Source of the DNA: Hyphomicrobiales bacterium
GTDB taxonomy: Bacteria > Pseudomonadota > Alphaproteobacteria > Rhizobiales > Xanthobacteraceae
DNA: 35,846 nucleotides
NCBI GenBank assembly: GCA_019075925.1
Contig: JAGXAC010000014.1
Span: 1 to 35,846 of the forward strand
Direction of reading: 5' to 3'
This document shows positions 9,901-18,216 of the stretch, in pieces (positions within the stretch are counted from its first letter, which is position 1; each line of letters opens with the position of its first letter). The position numbers were made by a program, and so were the translations under genes. Under the pieces are notes generated by a model that did no database searches, had not been told where the DNA came from, and was given only the letters and a program-made list of their open reading frames with translations.

Positions 9901-10152
9901 GCCCACCCGTTCGACGGCCCGGCTATAGACTTCGCGCGCCAACAGCCGCAGCGGCAGACCGATCAGCCCGGACGAATGTGCCAACATTCGCTCGATAGCG
10001 AGATGGGTCTTGCCGGTATTGGTCGGCCCGAGTACCGCGGTTACGCCGGCCCCGCGGGCGCGCTCATCACGGCGGGTGGGAGGGGAAAAGGAAATCGGCA
10101 TCGATCGCTCGGAGTGCCGCCACTGCGGCAGCTCGCCTTTCATCTGTATCAC
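6964..10152 (-). CDS. SUV3-like DEAD/DEAH-type helicase with long Arg-rich disordered C-terminal tail; start may be 10152 (GTG), 10143 (ATG) or 10101 (ATG)
   Basis: GPTNTGKTHLAIERML Walker A, AVDEIQL (DExH-type), helicase C motifs (VATDAIGMGLNLDVDHIAF, QVAGRAGR); C-terminal RPERHPRNRRRERGEQRFERPRRERPPAHVGRYERNKRHERDD tail. Confidence 0.9.
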   Translation of the reverse strand: MIQMKGELPQWRHSERSMPISFSPPTRRDERARGAGVTAVLGPTNTGKTHLAIERMLAHSSGLIGLPLRLLAREVYSRAVERVGAEAVALVTGEEKIKPPNPRFWIATVEAMPRDLDVAFLAVDEIQLAGDFERGHVFTDRILHRRGREETLVLGAATMRPIVERLLPGVSIVSRPRLSTLSFAGEKKLTRLPRRSAIVAFSAEEVYAIAELIRRQRGGAAVVLGALSPRTRNAQVALYQAGEVDYLVATDAIGMGLNLDVDHIAFASDRKFDGYQFRKLSPAELAQVAGRAGRATRDGTFGTTGRCPPFEPELTQALEAHVFEPVRIVQWRNSDLDFSSIATLQASLAEAPTEDTMTRAPAAEDILVLDHAAREDEVRALTSSSADVERLWDVCQVPDYRKIAPATHAELAVNLYSHIQREGVIPNDWFAQQVALADRTDGDIDTLSNRIAHIRTWTFAANRPNWLADPEHWQGVTRAVEDKLSDALHERLTERFIDRRTSVLMRRLRENARLEPEMGKSGDVIVEGHAIGRLDGFVFVPDASSSDSEARTLQNAAQKALAGEISARAMRLAEAPDQQFVLAADGAVRWIGAAVGKLVAGDEALRPRVRVIADEHLSGAPREAVEARLDKWVKAHIEKLLSPLFELAAAADIGGVARGVAFQLVEALGVLDRARVADQVKGLEQPERATLRKYGVRFGAYNIYLPQLLKPAPRSLAVQLYALAQSGAPDQGLDDLLQLAGSGRTSIPVNRETDPALYRTAGYRVCGERAVRVDILERLADLIRPALAWREGIGTAKPPGAVAGGGFMVVNTMTSLTGASGEDFASILRSLGYRMERRPQPIEVVPAPAPTVAEGSETPAPETTDVPVVPPDNVESASMPEVAAPGAADAPPEETSATPAVVGASMDAPAEPPAVAAVEPAMIEVWRPGRAARPTRGRRRRAEQGGAGKHSAKPSFEAGEAPAIASEGAAPHPPAQGEPAAVAEADEASRPERHPRNRRRERGEQRFERPRRERPPAHVGRYERNKRHERDDRREKAPDPNSPFAKLAALKAQLEADAKERR

Positions 10153-10209
10153 AACAACACGCCGGAAAGCCCCGGATTACGCGCGGGAAAGCCCTGTGTT
10201 TAAGATGTG

Positions 10210-10248
10210 GAACGAGTCTGGAACGAATCGCGGCCGAATCGGCGACTC
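10210..10248. promoter_or_regulatory. Candidate LexA-type site (GAAC-N7-GAAC) overlapping a four-site GANTC cluster upstream of the helicase gene
   Basis: gGAACGAGTCTGGAACGAATCGCGGCCGAATCGGCGACTC: GAAC at 10210 and 10221 separated by 7 nt; GANTC at 10214, 10225, 10236 and 10244. Confidence 0.45.
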
Positions 10249-10407
10249 GCGCCTTGTTCGATTTCGTTCACCGCGAGATATGGCGCGCGCCTCCATACGC
10301 AATACCACATCGGGTGTCTGCGGAACGCCAAGCGTCTCGGTACGGGCACCCCATCGGTTAACGCGCCGTGCATAGAGAATCCGGCACGGAGTCAAGACAA
10401 GACTGGG

Positions 10408-10416
10408 TGTGGATAA
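10408..10416 (-). promoter_or_regulatory. Perfect DnaA-box 9-mer (TTATCCACA on minus strand)
   Basis: TGTGGATAA on the plus strand, in the same intergenic region as the GANTC cluster. Confidence 0.35.
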
Positions 10417-10462
10417 CGGGGACCGTATGAGGCGTCGCATCCACCGAGGCGCAGCACCCCGT

Positions 10463-11341
10463 TCACCGCGTGTTGAGGTTCGCCGCCGCATGCGGCGGCT
10501 TGGCCACCGCAACGAATTGGACCGCCTGGAGCACGCCAGTACCGATCGGCGTCGGTAACGAGAAGCGGAACGGTACCATCACCCGCGTCCCGGCAATCGG
10601 CGCCAGCCAAATTTCGGCGTCCCGCAAAGCGGCGAGATATTTGATCGCATAACGCTGCGGCACGTAGCCGGAAATCGGGATGAAATAGACCGCACATACG
10701 ACAACCGGTCCCTGATAGCCCTTCTCGGCTTTCACCGTCTCCATGCGTTTGAATTCGCTTCGCAGATCGTAGCGCATACGGCCATCGAACACGGCGACCT
10801 TGCGCGCACACGCTTGCGGCGAGACCGGATCGCCGCTGCCCCCTACCGCGATGAGCACCGAAGTCATCGGGTCGAGCACATTGCGTCGATCGGCATCTGC
10901 GACCGGAATACGGTCGGCGCTTGGTCCCGGCGGCGGCTCGACGCTCAGTTCCTTGATGTTGCCGCCGACGAACGCCATGCGGACATCGTCGCTGCGTCTG
11001 TTGTTGCTGATGCTGGCGGTGTAGCTCACCGGTACCGGTTGTCCAACACTGACGATGCCGTGCGCAGAGCTGGTGCCATGGCCACTGGTAAAGACCCGCA
11101 GCAACCCGGTCGTGGCGCCGGTCGCGGCGGCGCTGAACTGTTTGTCGGAAATATCGATGACCCAGTTGCCGCGGCCGATGGGAATACCGGCCAGCGTTGC
11201 CGTGTATTCGGCTTCAAGCCGGCCTTGCGCCGACGCACCATGAGCGGCATCGGCTACAAAGCTTGCCGCCATGACGAAAACCGCCGCGGCAACGGCGGCG
11301 GCACGGCACCTCCCAAACGCGCGCATTGGCAAACCAGGCAC
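10463..11341 (-). CDS. DUF3108-type secreted/periplasmic protein
   Basis: Signal-peptide-like N-terminus (AAAVAAAVFVMAASFVADAAHGASA), then LEAEYTATLAGIPIGRGNWVIDISDKQFSAAATG…; family assignment by recognition of the domain pattern. Confidence 0.7.
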   Translation of the reverse strand: MPGLPMRAFGRCRAAAVAAAVFVMAASFVADAAHGASAQGRLEAEYTATLAGIPIGRGNWVIDISDKQFSAAATGATTGLLRVFTSGHGTSSAHGIVSVGQPVPVSYTASISNNRRSDDVRMAFVGGNIKELSVEPPPGPSADRIPVADADRRNVLDPMTSVLIAVGGSGDPVSPQACARKVAVFDGRMRYDLRSEFKRMETVKAEKGYQGPVVVCAVYFIPISGYVPQRYAIKYLAALRDAEIWLAPIAGTRVMVPFRFSLPTPIGTGVLQAVQFVAVAKPPHAAANLNTR

Positions 11342-11629
11342 GGTACCGATAGCTCCTGAGGCGCAAGCCGAAAGGCCTAAATGTTAATGACGATAGCCGC
11401 CCAGCAAAGCGGCAAAAAGGCCCTTTGATATTCTCTTGTCGGAGAATACGACGTTTGTGTGATTTGGCACTCGTCCTGGCGCCGCTTGCATGCCCCGGTC
11501 AGGCGACCGGACCTCGGCTTGACGCGTTCGGGCACGCTCTTTATAGCTCCGCAACCACGCCGGCCCTTTGGCCGCGCCGCTGCGCCCGATGGCGCGGATA
11601 TTTCAATCAGATGAAGACGGGACTTCGAT

Positions 11630-11920
11630 ATGTCACGGCGTTGTGAGCTGACCGGCAAAACCCGCCAGATCGGGCATAAGGTGAGTCATTCGAACCGCAA
11701 GACCAAGCGGCGCTTCCTGCCTAATCTGCTGAATGTCACGCTATTGTCCGACACCCTCGGACGCTCGGTTCGGCTGCGGATTTCCGCCAACGCGCTCAAA
11801 TCCGTCGATCATCGCGGCGGCCTCGACGCTTTCCTGCTGGCCGCAAAGGACAGCGTGCTTTCGCCGCGCGCCGTCGAGCTGAAGCGGGCGATCGTCAAGA
11901 AGCGTACGGTAGCGGCCTAA
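11630..11920 (+). CDS. rpmB: 50S ribosomal protein L28
   Basis: [33 protein letters not shown]…[28 protein letters not shown]. Confidence 0.97.
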   Translation: MSRRCELTGKTRQIGHKVSHSNRKTKRRFLPNLLNVTLLSDTLGRSVRLRISANALKSVDHRGGLDAFLLAAKDSVLSPRAVELKRAIVKKRTVAA

Positions 11921-11938
11921 GCCGCGGTCCGATCCGCC

Positions 11939-12826
11939 CTACCTCAGGTACTTGTTTAGCCAGTCGAGCGTGCGCTGCCATGCGAGCTTGGCGGCTGCCT
12001 CATCATAACGTGGCGTCGTGTCGTTGTGGAAACCGTGATTGGCCCCGCGGTACACGTACCCTGCGTGCGTGACGTGCGCGGCATTGAGCGCGGCGTCGAA
12101 GGCGGGCCAGCCCGACGTGATGCGGGTGTCGCGTTCGCCGTAATGCGCCAGCACCGCGGCTTTGATTCTTGCCGTTTCGGCGGCGTCCGGCTGTGCGCCG
12201 TAGAAAGGCACGGCAGCCGCAAGATTGGAGTCCATTCGCACGGCGAGTTGGTTGGCAACGCCTCCGCCGTAACAAAAACCGATAGCGGCAATCTTGCCGG
12301 TGCAATCCGGACGCGCCTTTAGCCATTCGGCGGCGGCAAGAAAATCCTCCAGCATCTTGGCCCGATCGAGCTGATTGAAAAGTTGCAATCCCTTCTCATC
12401 GTCACCGGGATAGCCGCCGAGCGAAGTGAGCGCGTCCGGCGCGAACGCCATGAAATTGGCAAGGGCCAGTCGCCGGGCCACGTCCTGGATGTACGGATTA
12501 AGTCCGCGATTTTCGTGCGCGACCAGAACGCCCGGCAGTTTTCCGGCATCGGCGGGACGCACCAGATAGCCTTTGATGCTGCCGTTGCCGCGCGGCGACG
12601 GTACCGTTGCCCATTCGGCTTTGATCCGTTGGTCGTCAGGCGGCATCTGGATCGCCCAGGCGTAGTTCGGCTTGAGCATCTCGAACAAGGCGGCCGCAGT
12701 CAGCCCGCCGACCGCGAACTTTTGCGCGCCGTCGAAAAAATCCCGGCGGCTGATCTCGCCATGCACGTAGCGGTCAAACAGCTGCAACAGAGCTTGCGGA
12801 AATTCGGAGGCTTTCCTTCGCTCCAT
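11939..12826 (-). CDS. Dienelactone hydrolase family protein
   Basis: PGVLVAHENRGLNPYIQDVARRLA…IAAIGFCYGGGVANQLA nucleophile-elbow Cys; C-terminal YRGANHGFHND; N-terminal ISRRDFFDGAQKF Tat-like segment. Confidence 0.9.
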   Translation of the reverse strand: MERRKASEFPQALLQLFDRYVHGEISRRDFFDGAQKFAVGGLTAAALFEMLKPNYAWAIQMPPDDQRIKAEWATVPSPRGNGSIKGYLVRPADAGKLPGVLVAHENRGLNPYIQDVARRLALANFMAFAPDALTSLGGYPGDDEKGLQLFNQLDRAKMLEDFLAAAEWLKARPDCTGKIAAIGFCYGGGVANQLAVRMDSNLAAAVPFYGAQPDAAETARIKAAVLAHYGERDTRITSGWPAFDAALNAAHVTHAGYVYRGANHGFHNDTTPRYDEAAAKLAWQRTLDWLNKYLR

Positions 12827-12834
12827 GACCTGTC

Positions 12835-14742
12835 CTAAGCGTCCAATCGCCGGCGCGGGCGCGTCGGGCGGCGGGTAACGTCCTCCGGCGGCTGCTCGCC
12901 GAACAACTCGGCAAGTTTCTCGGTCATCACGCCACCGAGTTCCTCGGCGTCGACGATGGTAACGGCGCGACGGTAGTAGCGCGTGACGTCATGGCCGATG
13001 CCGATGGCGATCAGTTCGACCGGCGAACGCGTCTCGATATCCTCGATTACCCAGCGCAGGTGTCGTTCGAGATAATTACCCGGGTTGACCGAAAGCGTGG
13101 AATCGTCGACCGGCGCGCCGTCGGAAATCATCATCAGGATCTTGCGCGTCTCCGGTCGTCCGAGCAGGCGCTTATGCGCCCAATCGAGCGCTTCGCCGTC
13201 GATATTTTCCTTGAGCAGCCCCTCGCGCATCATGAGGCCGAGATTTTTTCGCGCGCGGCGCCACGGCGAATCGGCCGCTTTGTAGATGATGTGGCGCAGG
13301 TCGTTGAGCCGGCCGGGGTTGGCCGGTTTGCCCTGCGCCAGCCAGGCTTCGCGCGACTGGCCGCCTTTCCAGGCGCGCGTGGTAAATCCAAGAATCTCAA
13401 CTTTGACGCCGCAACGCTCCAGCGTGCGCGCAAGAATATCGGCGCAGGTTGCCGCCACCGTGATCGGCCGCCCGCGCATCGAGCCGGAATTGTCGAGCAG
13501 GAGCGCGACCACCGTATCGCGGAAATCGGTGTCCTTCTCGCGTTTAAAAGATAGCGGATGCAGCGGGTCGACCACGACGCGGGCCAGCCGCGCCGGGTCG
13601 AGCAACCCTTCTTCGAGATCGAATTCCCAAGCCCGGTTCTGCTGCGCCAGCAAAAGCCGTTGCAGCCGGTTTGCCAGACGCGCGACCACGCCTTGCAGGT
13701 GCGAAAGCTGCTTGTCGAGATAGCCGCGCAGGCGGTCCAGTTCCTCCGGATCGCAAAGATTCTCGGCGCCGATCACCTCGTCGAATTTTCCCGTGAACGG
13801 CCGGTAGTCCGGACCGTGCGGCTCGTTGCGACCATGGCGCGGACGCCACGGCTCGGCCGGCGTTTCCGAATCTCCCATCTCGGCGTCATCGGCCATGTCG
13901 GCCGCCGGCGCGTCAATCGCCTCCGCCGCGGCGTCGGACATTTCCTCGGAGGACGCTTCGGCCTCTTCCAGGCTCATGCGCTCGTTATCGGCGGATTCCG
14001 ACGCCTCACCGTCGCGACCGGACTCCTCGCTTCGGTTTTGCTCGTCACCCTGCTCGCCTTCTTCCTCCTCCGATTGGCTGGTGCGGTCCTCGCCCATGTC
14101 GAGGCAATCGAGGAGATCGTGAATAACATCGCCGAACTGCCGCTGGTCGGTCAGTACACGTTCCAACCGGTCAAGATTACGACCGGCACGATCTTCGATG
14201 AGCGGCCGCCACAGATCGACCAATTTGCGCGCGGCGGCCGGCGGACCTTCGCCGGTCAACCGCTCACGCACGATCATGGCGATCGCGTCCTCGATCGGAG
14301 CATCGGCGCGGTCGGTGATCTCCTCGTATTTGCCGCGATGGAAGCGGTCGTCGAGCATGGCGGCGAGATTTTTCCTTACTCCCCCCATGCGACGCGAGCC
14401 GATGGCTTCTACGCGCGCCTGCTCGACCGCCTCGAACACCGCGCGGGCCTGCTGGCCGCCGGGTACGAGCTTGCGATGCACGCCAGGATCGTGGCAGGCG
14501 AGCCTTAATGCGATCGAGTCCGCGTGGCCTCGCACGATCGCAGCTTCCCGTTCGTTGAGGCGACGCGGCGGCTCCGGCAATCTAACCTTGTTGGCGGCAA
14601 GTCCGGGACGCTCGGCGGCAAAAGCAACCTCGACGTCGCTTTTGCCGGCGATCGCGCGTACGCAAACGCCGACCGCCCGTTTGAAAGGCTCGGTCGGGGC
14701 TTCCTTCGCCGGACTTTTAGGCTTGATGTTCGAGATCATCAT
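12835..14742 (-). CDS. cobT: Cobaltochelatase subunit CobT
   Basis: 635 aa; N-terminal CobT domain, acidic central linker, C-terminal vWA/MIDAS ([11 protein letters not shown]); directly downstream of cobS. Confidence 0.95.
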   Translation of the reverse strand: MMISNIKPKSPAKEAPTEPFKRAVGVCVRAIAGKSDVEVAFAAERPGLAANKVRLPEPPRRLNEREAAIVRGHADSIALRLACHDPGVHRKLVPGGQQARAVFEAVEQARVEAIGSRRMGGVRKNLAAMLDDRFHRGKYEEITDRADAPIEDAIAMIVRERLTGEGPPAAARKLVDLWRPLIEDRAGRNLDRLERVLTDQRQFGDVIHDLLDCLDMGEDRTSQSEEEEGEQGDEQNRSEESGRDGEASESADNERMSLEEAEASSEEMSDAAAEAIDAPAADMADDAEMGDSETPAEPWRPRHGRNEPHGPDYRPFTGKFDEVIGAENLCDPEELDRLRGYLDKQLSHLQGVVARLANRLQRLLLAQQNRAWEFDLEEGLLDPARLARVVVDPLHPLSFKREKDTDFRDTVVALLLDNSGSMRGRPITVAATCADILARTLERCGVKVEILGFTTRAWKGGQSREAWLAQGKPANPGRLNDLRHIIYKAADSPWRRARKNLGLMMREGLLKENIDGEALDWAHKRLLGRPETRKILMMISDGAPVDDSTLSVNPGNYLERHLRWVIEDIETRSPVELIAIGIGHDVTRYYRRAVTIVDAEELGGVMTEKLAELFGEQPPEDVTRRPTRPRRRLDA

Positions 14743-14758
14743 CGCCGCCGAAACGGAT

Positions 14759-15745
14759 TCAGCTCAGCGCCACGTTCACTGCACTCTCCGGCAACTCCTG
14801 TCCGAAGCAGCGCTGATAGAATTCCGCCACCAGCGAGCGTTCCAGCTCGTCGCATTTGTTGACGAAGGTGAGACGGAACGCGAAGCCAATGTCGCCGAAG
14901 ATTTCCGCGTTCTCCGCCCAAATGATGACCGTGCGCGGGCTCATGACGGTGGAGATATCACCGTTCATGAAGGCGTTGCGGGTCAGATCGGCGACGCGCA
15001 CCATTTTTGCAACAATTTCGCGTCCCTGGTCATTGCGATAATGCTTCGCTTTGGCGAGAACGATATCGACTTCGTTGTCGTGGGGAAGATAGTTCAGAGT
15101 GGTAACGATCGACCAGCGGTCCATCTGGCCTTGATTGATCTGTTGGGTGCCATGATAGAGGCCGGACGTGTCGCCCAAGCCCACAGTATTGGCGGTGGCA
15201 AACAGGCGAAACGCCGGATGCGGCTTGATCACCTTGTTCTGGTCGAGAAGCGTAAGCCGGCCCGACGATTCAAGAACCCGCTGAATCACGAACATCACAT
15301 CCGGCCGGCCGGCATCGTATTCATCAAAACACAGCGCGATGTTGTTCTGCAGTGCCCACGGTAAAATGCCGTCGCGGAATTCGGTCACCTGCATGCCGTC
15401 GCGGATGACGATGGCATCCTTGCCGATCAGATCGACGCGGCTGATGTGGCTGTCGAGATTGACGCGCACGCACGGCCAATTCAATCGCGCCGCCACCTGC
15501 TCGATATGGGTGGATTTGCCGGTACCGTGGTAGCCGGTAACAATGACCCGGCGGTTGCGGGCGAAGCCCGCGAGTATGGCGAGCGTGGTCGGTTTGTCGA
15601 AGCGATAGTCGGCATCAACGTCCGGAACGTGTTCGTTCGGCGCCGAATAGGCTGGAACTTCCAGGTCACTGTCAATTCCGAACACCTGCCGGATCGACAC
15701 TTTCATATCCGGCAAACCGGACGCGGCTTCAGTTGCGAGCGACAT
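14759..15745 (-). CDS. cobS: Cobaltochelatase AAA+ subunit CobS
   Basis: [83 protein letters not shown] before ATG. Confidence 0.97.
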   Translation of the reverse strand: MSLATEAASGLPDMKVSIRQVFGIDSDLEVPAYSAPNEHVPDVDADYRFDKPTTLAILAGFARNRRVIVTGYHGTGKSTHIEQVAARLNWPCVRVNLDSHISRVDLIGKDAIVIRDGMQVTEFRDGILPWALQNNIALCFDEYDAGRPDVMFVIQRVLESSGRLTLLDQNKVIKPHPAFRLFATANTVGLGDTSGLYHGTQQINQGQMDRWSIVTTLNYLPHDNEVDIVLAKAKHYRNDQGREIVAKMVRVADLTRNAFMNGDISTVMSPRTVIIWAENAEIFGDIGFAFRLTFVNKCDELERSLVAEFYQRCFGQELPESAVNVALS

Positions 15746-15866
15746 TGAACCTCCGTGACCCCGGAACGTACCGAGGTACGCGAATTAGCCCTCACCGGCG
15801 GTCGGATAACGTGCCAAATTAGCAGAAGCGCGCCGGGACGCGAAAGCCACTAACGGCCCATGTGGA

Positions 15867-16505
15867 TTAGCAGAAACCGGCCGACTTCAGGTAGTTGTAG
15901 GCCTGGATAATTTCCCTTAACCGGTCCTCGGAACCGCGATCACCACCATTGGCATCAGGATGATGCCGCTTTACCAAGACCTTGAACTTGGCCTTGATAT
16001 CGGCGCGTGCGGCGTCACCTTCAAGCCCAAGCACGTCCAGGGCGCGGCGCTGGGCATTGAGGATTTTGCGGCCCTCGGCGGCCGGACGCGATTGCCTCGT
16101 CGGCCCGCCGGCCATGCCCTCGAACAGGTTGAACGGATCGTCGGCCGCCCAGCCCGGTCCCCGGGACGCACCGGGATTGCGGCGCGATTTGCCGCGGCTT
16201 CCTCTCACGCCCCCCACCGACCCCATCTTCCAGGTCGGCCGGTGACCGGTAATGTCCTCTTTTTGATATTTCGCGATCGCATCATCGCTCATGCCGGCGA
16301 AGAAATTGTACGAATTGTTGTATTCGCGCACATGGTCGAGGCAGAACCGCCAATATTCCGACGCGCGCAACCGGCCTTTCGGCGCGCGATGGGTCGCCGG
16401 CGCATCGCAACGCGGCCACTGACAAGGCGGAAGCTCGGTTTTGAGGGTCCGATCCTGGTCCGGCTTGACCCGGATTCGATCAAATAATGGCGAATTCGTA
16501 CTCAT
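15867..16505 (-). CDS. J-domain (DnaJ-like) protein with C-terminal J domain and N-terminal Cys motif
   Basis: C-terminal ALDVLGLEGDAARADIKAKFKVLVKRHHPDANGGDRGSEDRLREIIQAYNYLK with HPD; N-terminal CQWPRCDAPATHRAPKGR…FCLDHVREYN. Confidence 0.9.
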   Translation of the reverse strand: MSTNSPLFDRIRVKPDQDRTLKTELPPCQWPRCDAPATHRAPKGRLRASEYWRFCLDHVREYNNSYNFFAGMSDDAIAKYQKEDITGHRPTWKMGSVGGVRGSRGKSRRNPGASRGPGWAADDPFNLFEGMAGGPTRQSRPAAEGRKILNAQRRALDVLGLEGDAARADIKAKFKVLVKRHHPDANGGDRGSEDRLREIIQAYNYLKSAGFC

Positions 16506-16582
16506 CGTTGCGATTATGCGGGCGCGTCGATTAAACCTTCAAGACTTGACAGGGGGCAAAAGCGCGCGTCGTAAATAACTCC

Positions 16583-16852
16583 ATGCCGATGCACGATCTC
16601 ATCACGGAAAAGTTGCGCAACGCTTTCAGACCGGAAAGCCTTCGCGTCGAAGACGAATCGCATCGGCACGAAGGCCACGCTGGCCATCGCCCCGGCGGAG
16701 AGACTCATTTCCGACTTTATATCGTATCGGAAGCGTTCCGGGGAAAGAGCCGGATCGAGCGCCACCGCATGATCAACGAAACCCTCGCGGGCGAACTATC
16801 CGGCGGCGTGCATGCGCTTGCCATCCATGCACAAGCTCCTGGCGAGGGCTGA
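16583..16852 (+). CDS. bolA: BolA family protein
   Basis: LITEKLRNAFRPESLRVEDESHRHEGHAGHRPGGETHFRLYIVSEAFRGKSRIERHRMINETLAGEL. Confidence 0.93.
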   Translation: MPMHDLITEKLRNAFRPESLRVEDESHRHEGHAGHRPGGETHFRLYIVSEAFRGKSRIERHRMINETLAGELSGGVHALAIHAQAPGEG

Positions 16853-16920
16853 GGACGTTTACGGACCGCGCACAATCTCGGGCGTCGATGAGCTTGTCTG
16901 CAGTAGCGGCTGCGGCCCTG

Positions 16921-18216
16921 CTAGCTGGCCTTTGCCGTCGCGGCAACCTTGCGGGTGAGCGGCGTCACGCGCAGCGCGGTAATGCGGTTGCGGGTCTTGC
17001 GCAGCACCTGGAAGCGGTAGCCATGGAAGGTAAAGTTTTGTCCCGGCTCCGGGATCGAGCGCGCCTCATGAATCACCACGCCGGCGATGGTGGTGGCTTC
17101 TCCATCGGGAATGCTCCAGTCCATTGCGCGATTGAGATCGCGTACCGGCACTGCACCGTCGACATTGACCGAACCATCCGGCAGCATGCGCACGCCAGGC
17201 ACGGCGATATCGTGCTCATCGCTGATGTCGCCGACGATTTCCTCGACGATATCCTCCAGCGTCACCAGCCCTTCAAGTTCGCCGTACTCGTCCACCACAA
17301 GCGCGAACGGCGTTTTGCGATGGCGGAACGCCTTGAGCTGTTCATAGAGCGGCGTGGTATCCGGCACGAACCAGGCGGGCCGGATCAATTCGGGAATGTG
17401 GATTTTCGCGGCGTCACCGCCGGCGGCGTGCAGCGCGCGCAGCACTTCCTTGGCGTGCAGAATGCCGATGATATTGTCCGGCCAACCGCGCCACAACGGC
17501 AGCCGCGTCACCGAAGCGGACAGGACGGCGTCGATAATCTCCGCCGACGAGAGATCGGCATCCAGCATGACCATCTTGGTTCGATGGATCATGACGTCCG
17601 ACACAATCAGCTCGCGCAGATCGAGCAGGCCGCCCATCATGTCGCGGTCGAGTTTTTCTACGATGCCGGCGCGGTGCATCAGATCGACGGCGCCGCGCAG
17701 CTCCTCGCGTGGCGTCAGTATCGATTGCAGCTTGCCGACCTGCATGCCGAGCAAGCGAAGGATCGCCCGGACGAGCCATTCGACCACGCGCAGGAAAGGG
17801 GAAAACCAGCGCACCAGCCGGTCGACCGGCTGGGCGACCGTCAGCGCCATACGATCGGGCATGTTGAAAGCCGCGGTCTTGGGCAGAACTTCGACGAGGA
17901 TGAAGATCACCAGCGTCATCGCAACGGTGGCATAGATGACACCGACGTGGCCAAAGAAGCCGAGCAACAAGCCGGTCATCAGGGTCGAGGCGGCGATGTT
18001 GGTGAAGTTGTTGCCGAACAGCAGCACGCCGAGCAGTCGCTCGCGCATGGCCAGCAGGCGATTAACGATGGAGGCGTCTTTGTTACCCTGCTTTTCGAGC
18101 CGCATCATGGCGGCGCGCGAGGACGCGGTCAGCGCGGTTTCGCTGGCGGAGAAGAACGCCGACAGCACCAGGCACAACAGGATCGCCGCAACGGCCAACC
18201 AATCGTAAATCGTCAT
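16921..18216 (-). CDS. HlyC/CorC (CNNM) family protein with CBS and CorC_HlyC domains
   Basis: DUF21 membrane region (ILLCLVLSAFFSASETALTASSRAAM), CBS pair, VDEYGELEGLVTLEDIVEEIVGDI; 4-nt overlap with aroB. Confidence 0.93.
   Translation of the reverse strand: MTIYDWLAVAAILLCLVLSAFFSASETALTASSRAAMMRLEKQGNKDASIVNRLLAMRERLLGVLLFGNNFTNIAASTLMTGLLLGFFGHVGVIYATVAMTLVIFILVEVLPKTAAFNMPDRMALTVAQPVDRLVRWFSPFLRVVEWLVRAILRLLGMQVGKLQSILTPREELRGAVDLMHRAGIVEKLDRDMMGGLLDLRELIVSDVMIHRTKMVMLDADLSSAEIIDAVLSASVTRLPLWRGWPDNIIGILHAKEVLRALHAAGGDAAKIHIPELIRPAWFVPDTTPLYEQLKAFRHRKTPFALVVDEYGELEGLVTLEDIVEEIVGDISDEHDIAVPGVRMLPDGSVNVDGAVPVRDLNRAMDWSIPDGEATTIAGVVIHEARSIPEPGQNFTFHGYRFQVLRKTRNRITALRVTPLTRKVAATAKAS

Noticed and set aside
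10256-10269. Second LexA-like box GTTC-N6-GTTC
   Set aside because: Spacer is 6 nt, not 7; kept out of the SOS claim.
10153-10462. Replication origin (DnaA box plus GANTC cluster)
   Set aside because: Only one perfect DnaA box, no AT-rich unwinding element, and no oriC-typical neighbours; regulatory interpretation preferred.
14198-15364. 388-aa plus-strand ORF antisense to cobS/cobT
   Set aside because: Overlaps two well-supported chelatase genes; no recognisable domains.
15763-15780. Palindrome CGTACCGAGGTACG upstream of cobS, and a possible cobalamin riboswitch
   Set aside because: Too short to interpret, and the leader lacks recognisable cobalamin-riboswitch conserved elements.
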